Below, piece after piece: positions 13,196 to 25,400 of a stretch of DNA of 64,000 nt. The translations under genes were made by a program, and so were the position numbers. Within the stretch, counting starts at the first letter, position 1, and the number at the start of each line of letters is the position of its first letter. A model generated the notes under the pieces. The model made no database searches and had not been told where the DNA came from. It saw nothing but the letters and a program-made list of their open reading frames with translations. Location: the NCBI GenBank assembly GCA_019055375.1, contig JAHQIW010002308.1:1080302-1144301 (forward strand). Direction: 5' to 3'. Source of the DNA: Parelaphostrongylus tenuis. Its lineage: Eukaryota > Nematoda > Chromadorea > Rhabditida > Metastrongylidae.

Positions 13196-14849
13196 CTTTT
13201 ATCGTTTGATGAGCAGTTCCTCCTAGCTTGAACCATCATGTCTTCGATGTAAGTTACCCATATATTTGTATACCAAGGCGCTTCAAGGTTCTCCTCGGAA
13301 AGTTTTGCAAATACAGCTGTACTCGTCCCACTGAACGGTGCTGCTTTGGAGGACCTTCCATGAGTCCTGTCTTCGGGCTTTGTTATAAATAGCCATAGAT
13401 AGCCGACACGAAAATTTGAGGAACTTATTACATGCCTTCCAGCTACTCGATTCCATTGCTTTGACAAAGTGGCCTTCGAAACACAATCTCCAATAACGCG
13501 AGGACAGTGGTATTTACACCTTTACATGCATATAGGTGTTTCGACGCCACGCTGAGAAACTGGAACTTCATCTCAGTCAGAATTTAAACACTATCAACGA
13601 TCATGTAACACGATGCTTGATGACGATTTCAATACATTGGCAAAGTTACCATAGCTTTTAACCTGAACAAGATCCACCATTCAATGACTTCAATGAACTA
13701 ATGGTGTAAGAGGTCATAAAAGAAACAAGATAAACGCATTACTAAGGGTTTAAGCGGTTACAAAGGGCACAGGCATAACTATGAGAACAGTTTTGCAGCT
13801 CCAGAAGCAAACTAAGATAACAAAGAAACCAATGACGGCAAGTAGAAATAATTTAAGAGGCAATCTAAATGCATAAAGAACGGTTTCTTCTTCTAATATT
13901 CGTCACGTGGCAGTAACATTTGCCAAGGGCGATGTCCCGCAAGTCGAGCACCAAAACGTCTCCAAAACTACACACATGAATTAAATGGAGATTAGGGCTT
14001 TCTCGTGCTCGAAGCGAGGCAGCGTAATCTGAAAGGTATCTCTGGATTTGTCAAAGTACGTTAATGAAAGTGACTTCCAGAAGAGGCATTTTGTAGATGC
14101 AGAAACCTAAAGTTTCAACGTGTGTGATGAATTTTATGTGGCAATACGTGCAAATTTCAAAAGCTTCTACACCGATGGATGAAGCTTGTAGTGAGCTGGA
14201 GTATGTGAAATCTTCTTCTTTCTGTCACCTTCAAATCACCATTCATGGAGGTCATTCCAATCACTTTTTGATTTAGTTCCTGGTTGACCATGCGTCAACA
14301 TTTCTCCGCTGACAAAGTGAATGTTGATTGAGCGTGATTCTTCTCAAAATCTTCGGATAGCAACAGCGATTGAAAGAAGTTAGATTGGTTGATTCGTTTT
14401 ATTGATACACGAAGATGGACCGATTCCACGCAGACATATAGTCGGCATGTGCTTGATAAATTGATTTTCTTGAATACAGAAAATTTGAAACTTTGTGAGA
14501 AAAAGTGTTGGCAGCACTCTGTGAGGAAGAAGTTTTTTCTCAGAAAAAGACCAGATTATTTGTGATTGAAAACATGCAGAGTAAACGGAAAATCAAAGCG
14601 AAAATGTGTTTTCAATTGAAAAAGAAATTCTCAAGCCAAACACTCGAGAGAATCAATTGTCGAGTGACGTATAGCAATTTTACAGCAATGTCATCACACA
14701 TGAAGAACAGGTTACGCAACGGAATCGTCCTTTGGCATCTTAACAGTACACCATCGCTGAGTCATCATAACAGATATCGTCAAAGTTGCAAGTCAATTGA
14801 AACGACGTTGTTGATAGATCACCGTAAGCGGGGCTAAAAATGCTAGGAG

Positions 14850-15045
14850 CATGTTGTACAGTGATTAGAGGTGGTCTGCGTCGCACAGAAAGTCGATGGT
14901 TCGATTTCACGCTCACGGCTTACCAAACCTTTCGTCTTTCGCGGTCGTTAGATAGTATGGATTTGCCTGGAGGAAAAGAGCGCTGACTTGGTACATCACC
15001 AGGCCATAGCAAGCCATTGCAAAGGTCACATATGTATTCATATAT
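14850..15045 (+). mobile_element. SINE-like family A copy
   Basis: TACAGTGATTAGAGGTGGTC (A-box region), GATGGTTCGATTTCACGCTC (B box), then the body to TTGCAAAGGTCACATATGTA. The tail is lost. Confidence 0.7.
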
Positions 15046-18000
15046 CTGCCACTACTTTCTTCATGTGAGTATATATCGAGTGGCACAAAGGCTTCTGAAA
15101 CGAACTAAGTTGACCGGAAATTCCTATCAAAACAAGTCCTTTCGTTTACGCTTTAGTCAGACGCAACTTGTTGCTTAATCTCATGCAAACGTGTGGAGTC
15201 GATGAGGCGACGGGAAACTTTTTTTCGAAAGAGAGAGCTGCAAAGATGTGAAGTGGCCATCACCAAGAGTCATTTCTTAATTAATGTTCACATTTACTGC
15301 TTCATACTTCAACGTGGAAGAATAAATTCGGAGGGCTGTCTATACAAAATCTTTTCCTTTTGATTTTCATGAGAACGATTTTGCAGTGATAAGCGTAGGT
15401 ATAAGCAGTTTTATTTATGTACAGTTTTGATTTTTTACATTGTACATTGATCAATAAGACAAGAAAGCTTTACATAGTTAATACATACACTTGCCGATGG
15501 AGTTAAAAAATAATCAGTAGTGCATCATAGCTCTCTAACGACCATATGGTACACTTCGTACCAAGTCGAACGACTTCAAATCTCACTCAGCTATTTTAAT
15601 AGAGGCGTCGCACCTCGTAGGAAAGCAAGCGCAGAGAGCCAGACATGCATGCACAGACATGGAGATGCTGCTTGCCTGTGACTGCTGCGAAAGCGTCGCC
15701 GCGACGCCGTCTGTTTATCAACAGTGGTCTTTAGAAGGATAATTGGTATCAAACGTACACGATTACGCAAAGGAACTCTTAAATAGAAACCCCGTGAAAA
15801 TATTTTCTATGGCGTTCATTTACTTCTCCTCATAGAGATCAGCCACACTGAAGATATGATTGATTTTTCGCCACACAAGCTATGAATCATAGGTGATTCA
15901 TATTGCCAACTGCCCTTATCTCTTGAGAAGTTTTTTGCAACTTAAATGGCACTCACAACGTCTAGCTGTATGCTTGGCTTGGATTTTTGAAGTATATTCT
16001 ATTTTCGGGTTCTAGAAAAATATACATGATAAAGAAGCACGGATGCGCCGGTCACATAACGTGAAGAACTGATAACAGATGGACGAAAAGAATAGTGGAG
16101 TGAAATCTTGGAGAATGCAAGCATACTCTTGGATGGACCGCTCAAACGATAGGCAGACGTGCGCGTGGCTACGTTATTCATGTGGATTTGATGGCAGCGA
16201 TTTCAAGATTATGGATAGTCATTGCGGACATGACATAACCAAAACAGGCCACCACCATCGGCGACAGTATCATGAGGGGAGATTGAATGGAAGTTATTTT
16301 GTGGCGTACACCACCAATGAAGACGGACCATCGTCTTTAAGTATGTAAGTGAATGCTCCACTCTATGTGAAACGTTTTATCTCTTAATTGGGCTTCTGAA
16401 ATTGGAAAACCGACTTTCCTTCCACTTCGGCGTTACGAGAGCACGCATAGAAATTTCAGAGGAATGAAGTTGTTTTTTCTATCAACTTCGTGCTTTGGCT
16501 TAATCGGTGAAGAATGTGCTCCTGGAATTCTTGAATAGCTACAGTGCAGACAGATGACTCCAGTGATCTGCTTTGACGACGTTTCGAGGATTACATTCTC
16601 TTAGCAAGCAAGGTCAAAGCTGAACGAGTCTGAGTATTTCATGACTTTCTGAGAGCCTTTCTAGGTGGGAAAACTTCTTCCTCTTTTAGAAACTGTTCGA
16701 AATTTCAAATTTTGGCGATTTCCATAAAGTAGTTAAATTTCGGAAATCCTTCTCAATCGAGTTTTGGCATCAAGAAGAATGCTATCTTTCACACTCGATG
16801 TGCTTATTCTCTCGGCTGGCGGTCTGTAGATGGCTTTACTAGGCCTTTAGTGATCATTTTATAGCTCAAATCTCGTAGATTTTACAACTAATTTTGGTTT
16901 TTAGGAAGGTTTTTCATTAAGACTGTGGGAGCGGAAAGAATTTTACGCTGCGCACTCGAAGTTATCTTCGTACATACGAGCACGGAAATCACGTGACTAT
17001 GTGGAGAAAATCACGGATTATCAAAGTAAAATCTGGAGTTTTTATCAAAACGGAGGATTCTTACTAAATAATAAAAATCGTGCATCGCTTGCGAATTGCG
17101 CTATGCGATCGGCTCTGCCGTCTCGAAAAGGATAACACCTCAGTTCTACAGTTTTATTATAATAGGTCTTCTCGTAAGTTTTGGCACTTGAGCAAGAAAT
17201 GCTAAATTTATTAACCAGAAGTAATGAAAATTTTCTAACAGCGCTATGCAAAGTATGCGCCATCAGCCCGAACACATTTATGTCGTCTCTTCGGCAGCAA
17301 ATCAATACCGTTTTATGCAGAATTTTCTGAGCTTCTTCTGGTACCAAGTTTTATCATAGTTATGACATCATAGCCGCTCAACGAAACATTTTATCGCAAT
17401 TTGCTGCCATACGAGTGCGACTTGGAGAAACGATGAACAGACCACCTTTGAGAACATCAACCGTACAAAGGCTCAAATTTAAGTCCACGAGAATAGCGTT
17501 TCGATTCTTTGCTGAGTTTTGTCATGATGCTATGAGGACATGATGCGGCAAGTATGGGCAAATTTTGTACCAAAAGAAATCTCAGAAATCTTCTGCACAA
17601 AGCGGTGTTGGTTTATTGTTTGAAATGGCAGAAATGTGTTCAGGCCGGTGGCCCATACTTTGGAAAGTGTTACTAACCCTTTGCGGACGATAAAAGTCAT
17701 TTTGACCCTCAAAATGTCAAAGGTCTGTGTTTGCTTAACAAAAGTTCTTGTTTAGAACTCAAATAATTATTTGTAAGTTCAATTCCCAGAAATTCCGACA
17801 CTTTACCTAGTTCTTGAGAAGGCCTTGCTAGTATGCTCTGGGAGCAAAAAATAAAATTATTTTCACATTCGGTTTGCCTTATTTGCTAAGCTGGAGTCTG
17901 TGGATTGTCTTTTGATAGACTATGCTAAGCTTATATGATAGCCCAAATCTCATTGAATTCGATGCTTAAGTTGGTGCTCGAAAAGGTTTTTGTAGCGTAC

Positions 18001-18802
18001 TGTAAAAGCAAAAAAAATTACGTATCACATTTGGATTTTTTTGCTAAAAGAGCTTCTGTGCTTTGAAAGTATACGCACTTTCAGAGAAAATTTTGTTCTA
18101 TCAGATTTGCAAAAAGGCCCTAAGATGTTTCCCGAGACAAAGAAAAAATCTCTGTTGAGGAACGAATTTCGCGCCACTGGCGATATCGTTCATATTGCTG
18201 TTCGCAAAGGGTTAAGCACTACTGCCACAAATTACGAGAAGACCTAATATCCATAGTTCACAGCTTTTATAGAAGAAAAATTGTTCTTCGATTTGTCTGA
18301 CATTGTCAGAAAAACCCACTATAGCAGTGATTTATTCATTTCTTACTTCTCAAATTTTTTTGTGAATGGCTGTTTCAACTTTGGAAAAGAAGAGTTAGCT
18401 TAACTACTCAGGAAATCTTAGGTGACCAACATAATCACTGATGTCCCTACCCACAACTATCGGGTAAAGACAAACAAATACGTTCATCACTGAGAGCAAT
18501 GCTTTTCAGCATGAAATAAAACGTATCGGCAGTTCTATTTCTGGATCGAATTCAGATTATTTAAGGTGTAGATTCCACTACATTTGTAAAATTGATATTG
18601 AATTTTTCACTATGAGACTGAAGCAGTGGTAGAAGATTTACTTTGAATCCGGACGAAATATAAACCTGGCGAAAGCTATGAGTCTTTCATAAGAGGACTA
18701 AGTGAAATGTAGTCAATCAAGGTTGTGTGGCTTCCCGTGTGGGCGATATGAGAAAATTTTCGTTTTCAGATGCGATTAATCGGAAGGTTTTTTTTGCACA
18801 GG

Positions 18803-19452
18803 TCATATTTCATTCGCCGTAGCCTTGTTTTTGCGCATCTGAACGATGAACAATGGCCTCCCATTCTGAAATAGTGCTTGTTATCAACGGCAAAAGGATT
18901 GTATGATAGATAGTATATTCAGCTCGCTCACCTTGAAATGTTCACTCATTTCCGGCTGTAACTTTAGCGACAAGTGCTTTTGTGGATTGCTCACAGTGGT
19001 CGGCTCCCAGGAAAAATTTTCCCCACATAGTTGATGGAGCAAAGAGGCCGCATTGTCGTGGATTCCGTTCGGGTTTCTATAAAAATTTAGCAAATGGCAA
19101 AATGCTCACGGACTAAATCGTTTCTAAGCTCAATTTTGCACGTCAACAACACTCACACCGAAGCACTAGGATATTGAGCTGAGCGCAGTGCCTAATTTAT
19201 GACAATTGAAAATGATCTTATTATTGGTAATAAGCAACTTTGAAGTACCGTAATGAGAAAGCAAACGTGATTGATGGAAATTAGAAAGCATACTTCGCAC
19301 CGTGAAAGTCTTTGATCATTACCCATATTTAGCAAAGTTGGTCCACATTCTGGTTGTGAGCTCCAACATCTTCATGTCATCTTCATTGAATTGAAAATCC
19401 CAACTGATCCCGACGGCAAAAACGTATGTCAGGTCAGTACAGTGAGTCGCAT
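18803..19452 (-). CDS. Esterase exons 12-14: catalytic His438 and C-terminus
   Basis: Exon 12 (19323-19452) carries [11 protein letters not shown] with His438, then [18 protein letters not shown]. Exon 13 (18932-19076) carries NPNG and the W-P...NPQKHLSL block typical near family C-termini. Exon 14 (18803-18865) reads [20 protein letters not shown] and the stop TGA. No AATAAA was seen in the first ~150 nt downstream. Confidence 0.9.
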
Positions 19453-22400
19453 CTGGAAAAACAAATTCTTCGAATCTCATACAAAAGACGACAGATTGAA
19501 TCACGAAAAACGTAGACTAGATGTCCCGAAAAGCCGCCCATTATAAACTTGAGTTTTGCCGGAACAGCAATTCAACATGAGAGAGGCACGGAAATTTTTG
19601 AAAATGCTATTTCAAAGTTTGTCACTGATCCAAGTCCTACAGCAAATGAAAACTTCTAAGTAGTCTTATGTTAATTCAATAATCTTGTAGAGGGATTGAT
19701 AAAGCGGTTCAGTTTTAAGGTGGTAACAAGCAAAAGGAACACCACAGCTATCAACACATGACGATGTATATGGAAGTAATTGCTAATTCTAAGATTTGAA
19801 GATAACATAGAATGCTAAATTAAATGTGTATATTTTTTCATGTATTTTTTTTTCAATGCTTCAGAAAAACAGAGAAAATGCTTTAAGCTTTTTCGAAGTC
19901 AATACGGTAAGGGCTTACGTACGACTCGCGGGTTTCTCCCGTCTCATTAGAGCCACCCGACATGCGCGTAGGTCCCCTACCGATAATGGGGACGGAGTAA
20001 CATTGTTACGATGATAAAAGCTTCAAATAATGAAGCTCTCGTCGTTGATCAATACCTGAGGGATGCGCCATGCATTCGTCTTGAATTTTCAACTTCGTTC
20101 GAGGTGATTGAATGCATATTTGGCCATTACAATGATTCGCGGTGGCCTCCCGCTAAACCGAGTCAATGTTGCTTATCCTCCCAGACAAGTCCGAGACTAT
20201 TCTGGTACGATCACCAACCCAGAGGGATGGATGGCTTGGTAAGCCATGAGCGCGAGATCAAACCATTGACTTTGTGCGCGGCGTAGAGCTCTAACCACTG
20301 CGCCACATGCGCTCATTACGTTACGATGATACAACGTGAAATAGTGGTTTTCATGCTTTCACCATTCTATTTCAGTGAATGCTCGCGGTTCTTATTCAGA
20401 CGCATTTTCTCGTCCCTCACTATCAGTAGTGAGACATGTGTGTGAGCGAGTGGCTCTAACAAGGTGGGTCGAAACAGCCGAAACGTACGTAAACCACTAG
20501 CGCACTAATTTCAGAATGGCTTAGGCCATTATTTTTGGCAATATGCCAATAACGAGATTTTTTCAACCAGTCGCACGAAAGGAACTCTCAGTAGCAGAGA
20601 AGGAGCTTTACAGTCACTTTTTAGTCAAACTTCACATATCCTCGAAGATAAACGGTTATATCGTTCAAGCCTTCAATGAATTTTTACCTTTTTGGTTTGG
20701 CATTCACGAGAGTAGAATAGACAAAAGCGATGGTGTAGGCCACTTCATAGTGAATTGTGTTATCGAAAAACGTATTTAAGAGTTTGCACTCGAAAAAGTT
20801 CAGAAATCATTTCTTAGGGTGCTTCATCTGATGGGTAAAACAGTCTCAATCTTCTCAGTTTGATAAATTAAATTAGGATAACCTTTAAATGGCCAGCGGA
20901 AATACAGTGAGAGAGGTCCCCAACTTTTCGCGTTGTAGTAGTCATATGAGTAGAGATAAACTGAAGCATTTTCTTTTTCCAGCGCATCGAGAACAGCCTG
21001 TTGAATTGCAATGTCGGAGAAAAGATCACTAAGCACCTGTAATGCATATCCATTGAGAAGTTCTTAAGAATTTGAAGATGCACCAGAATTATGCTCGAAA
21101 AAGGTCACTCGTACTCAATGTTAAATCTTTCTGAAAATTCCGGTGCTTGGCTACATCGAATTTGAACCCTGAGGGTTTTAAAATCTCATTGATTTTCAAG
21201 TAACGTGTAGAGAATTATTCGAAGCAACCCGCCTCTACATTGGCTCGCGCGACGGCCGCAGAATCATCGGGATCGGTGAGAAGCCGATCGTAAATCTCAT
21301 TACGAAACTTCTTGAAAACGATAGGGTAGTCGACCTCCGGAACTAGCAGCGCCACGTTTTCCATGATTGCACTCACCGATGGCTTTTCACGTATGACTGC
21401 AAAGATTTTGAGTGTTTGAACTCCTCACTAGTGGTTCTTTTTTCACTATTATGAGAACAACTGTATTATTTCTGATGATTGCAGACTGTGGCAGGCCAAC
21501 GCATCTCAATGCAACATCGATTTTGTAATATTCGAGGTTCAACGCAGGACTCTAGCATGTGTTATGTTTAGTAGGATATCTTAGCTCATAACAAACATTA
21601 TCAATCGACGTAAAAATCCAAAAATGCTTGGTTATTCGGTTGCACATAATTTTGGAATTATGGAGAGGATAAATTTGATGGAAGCAGTTTCGACATCGAC
21701 CTAGTGTCTCAAACACTTTTCTTACAGGAAGTTTATGAGATGTTTGGAGAAATGATGGTCGTTAAAGAGGTCTGGCGAATGTGATGGATGATCCAGTCCC
21801 TTCGCGCAACTCGTCTAATCTTTGTGCAGGTGATAATGGGATGTTCTAGCAATTTGTACAGTACCTCTGCCAAACTTCTTTTAACTTTATAATCATGTAC
21901 CCCCGTAATCATGGATAAGGCGAAAGACCAAAGAAACTTGTGAAGAAAATTTGAAAATTTATTAGGCGAATTGCACGTATCAGCTTTATTTAAAGCCAAA
22001 GGAGCCTCACGTAGAAGATTTGAAAATTTATTGAACAAATCGCACAAATTCGAAGAAGTTATGTCGGGAATACCGATGTCTTCTCTAGAAAGACGAATTG
22101 CAGCCCTTGTATTTGGCTCAAGCACGTCCGAGGCCTTACTCGTATTCAGGTCGCATTCGCAAATAACAAAATTTCCCAACCTAACATTATACTGGGCCTT
22201 CCCTAAAGCATTTCCTTAGCTCTTCAACTCTTTAAAGTTCCGAGCCATTTGCGTTGGATCAATCAAAGTCTAAAGCCGTAGTAGACAACATATAGAAATT
22301 TTTTTAACACTTTCACTGTCAACCTATCAAATTTATTGGAAATTCATCCATGCTATAATCGAACTAAACGGTGAGAGTGTATAGAATAAGATTTACATTT

Positions 22401-25400
22401 ATTAGTGGATATGAGTGAAAATTCGACAAGAAAACATTGTCAAAAACAGAAAACAATTAGAAATAAAGCTTTAAGCGTTAACTCATCAGGCATCGTTAGA
22501 GACGGCTGAATGTGCTTGTGATTTTCACAGTGACTCGCAGTGGCCTGCCCATGTACCAAGTCAAAGCTGCTGTCCTTCCAAGCAAGTCTAGTACCAACTC
22601 GTCGACTCCGGAGAGATCAAGGGCTTTGTAAGCTTTAGAACCGGGACATAACCACGGAGAATGTACGTACCGCAGGGCATCTCTAACTATTACGGACGCT
22701 CGTCCTTTGCCAAACCATTTAATAAAAAAAACAGAAATCGTGAATAGATTCCCAATCATCCAGTACATGAGAACTAACTTCCAATGGGCCTTTTACAAAA
22801 ATCGCTTCTTTATTTTGTTCAAGCTGCATTACTACTGCCTAATATGCAGCGCATTGTATCTCTTCAGCAGTTCAAAAAGCAAAAGGACAAAGATGAAATA
22901 TGTAGCAATTACAAGGATTTTGTATTTTAATAAATACCTTCATACAAACTCCCCAACTGGTGAAGCAGGACTTTATTATTAACTTATTAGTCTTCTGCAT
23001 GCAGAGGGAAAGCATTAGTTAGAAGACTGTGGAATAATCAATATAACTTACATATTAAGCCTTCAGATGAACAGCTACCGATTAGCATGGGCTTTGCGGG
23101 AGCTTCTTTCCGTAGTTCACTAACATTCTGAAAGTTCACCGGTCATAAACAATAACATTTATTCCTGAAAAGCGTATTTTTAGGTCATGGATGTGGCCTG
23201 TTGTGGGCACTTATAAAATGCAATACACTGGGAGAATTGGCGAAATTCAAAGGAACTGTGCAACTGACGAGGCTGTCAAGGCTGAAACACGCTTGTATTG
23301 CACTCCAGAAGTGCCCAGGACAGACCACACGCACGGCTGAAAAATGACTGTCAGGCATATCGAAGTTTGAGTGTGATCTTAGGAAAACACTAGAAACGGT
23401 ATAATTACATTTGTTGTTAGTAGAAAATTCAATGACTCTCTAGCAAGATTTATAATAAAAAGGTGGCATAGGACCTTAGTGATAAGGTCGCCATCGATAC
23501 ATGGTCCAACAGGGCATTCCGACATCTCCAACACATCAGCCAATGAGAGCGCAAACTTTGAAGCAGGAACGCTACGAAGAATATCGATCATCTGATCAAA
23601 TAGTGGATTATAAAACTTTCTTTCTAATCAAAAGCGTGACTATTGTCAGCTTATTTTGTATCGTTTCCAAACATCAGTATCTTTTAGGACGCATTACAAC
23701 CTGTAGTATAGCTTTCACCTCGCGAGATTCGTTCCACAAGTGGAACTACATTACTATTTGAAATCTCTTAGTAAACTCGCAGTAGTTCGTGATACGGACA
23801 CCAAATCATTGTCGACGTAATCTTCTCATGAATAGATTTTATGGCACCCACCATAGCACTGTCACGACTGTGTTTTACACCATTCTTCTCTGCAAATATC
23901 CGGCATCGCTCCACTATGTTGTAGTTTATAGCCCAATCACAACTTGCGTTGCCACTCATCAAGATTACTCGATGAAAGAGGTCTAAAAAAGAGTCGTATC
24001 GTAGATAATTTACGCCATCCTAGATTCTAGAATAGATAATGGAATCTCCAATGAGAATCGAATACTTTTCAACTGATTTTCTGCTAAACAGATGCTAGAA
24101 CATAAAGTAAACAATGTCACGCTGTCATTTACGCGCATGCATAAATTTTTGTATCACCCGAAGTGGCGATATGTAGGGGAACTCCACCAGAATGCTATAT
24201 ATTCTACTCACTAGATAAAATCTTCTTTATAATCGCGGAAATCTTTTGTCGGTCTGTTTGCAAGAGAAGCAGTATCCAGTATGTGGAATGATGAGCATTG
24301 TTGGCAATGGCTAATTCTTAGTTAGGATTTCGGATGAGAATGTCAAACGCTTCTTTTAGATAGCGTTTCTTGCCTGTCCCTTTATGACGTCGTTTCACGC
24401 CAATTTCACTATGCCGCAAATGTAAACAAAGCTCGACTATTGGGTTTGAGGCCGAGGATTGTAACCACTGGCGGAAGGACACAATACTAGTAATTTCATA
24501 CATCTCGCTTTGGAGCAATTCTGAATTACGAAAAAGGTATGACAAAAAAATTCAGAAAGGAAGTTTGACTAAGAAATCACTTCCTGTATTTGCAGTCATT
24601 TAGCAGCTAAGAAGAGTAATATTTCGAAAACTAGTACCTCTAGAATCAGGACACAAGCTCAACAGGTCCGCATTGCCTGCACCACTTGATTGACCCATCA
24701 CTGTCACATTATTCGGATCGCCATTGAAGACTGAGATATTTTCCTGAACGTCTGCATAGTCGTGCTGTTTTTGCAGAATAAAAAAAGACTAAAGGAATTT
24801 ATAACGCTTTAGAAATACGGAAGAGCAAAGCAATAAAATTTTATATCTAAGAGGCATAAAATGGATATGCGAAAATGTTTTTACTTACAATGATGTACTA
24901 AGCTACTACCTGGATCCATTTGAGTGCGAAAATTTGATCCCATAGGCCGAAATTTCCGCGACAATACTCATCTCCAGTGGAAAAGAAACCGAGATATCCA
25001 ACACGATATTCAACAGTAACCACAACGACGTCTTTCGTACACTGAGAAATTCTCATTGATAACTGTTTTATTGATGCCAATAGGTCTTCATAGGAATTTT
25101 TGTTGCTTTATATGTGATTTTCTTTCAAAGTGCAGATAAAATAGGATAGGCTGAGATAGTAATCTATACATTTTCTCAAAATCCTTCCATAACGGACACA
25201 TATATCACGTGTTGTTCACATCTTTTATTTACTATTTCATTCGAGCAAAAGTTTCTTGAAGTCTCCAGTGAACATAAAGCCTTTCGGATATATCTAAAGT
25301 CTGAGCAGCACTGGTAGGAGCATTATTCTTACACAAGGTAAGAATCCTGCCACACATGAAAAAGTGAAGCAATCAATTCATCGCAAGAAAAGGAAGGAGT

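Larger units (their letters stand above)
11199..18802. other. No gene recognised; scattered repeats
   Basis: SINE A fragments at 13.1 and 14.9 kb. From about 16,800 to 18,250 several motifs (AGCTCAAATCTCGTAGATTT, GCGCACTCGAAGTTATC) match similar DNA at 28.4-29.4 kb, so this is old repeat DNA. Confidence 0.45.

Noticed and set aside
13057..13467. A 136-codon minus-strand open frame
   Set aside because: It overlaps a SINE A head fragment, and no domain or splice context supports it.
20011..20286. A 90-codon plus-strand open frame
   Set aside because: It lies inside a SINE A copy; the same peptide appears in reverse orientation at 42.2 kb because the repeat is the same.
21733..22260. A minus-strand frame with REAP, TGVHDY and EELRK-like pieces, first taken as the esterase catalytic-acid exon
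   Set aside because: The pieces need frameshifts or stops. The 76-nt exon at 23052-23127 fits the family (ELRKEAP, SEGL) and both phases exactly.
24318..24545. A 75-codon minus-strand frame between esterase exons 6 and 7
   Set aside because: Exon 6 joins exon 7 directly with the correct phase (G|AC); including this frame would break the conserved sequence.
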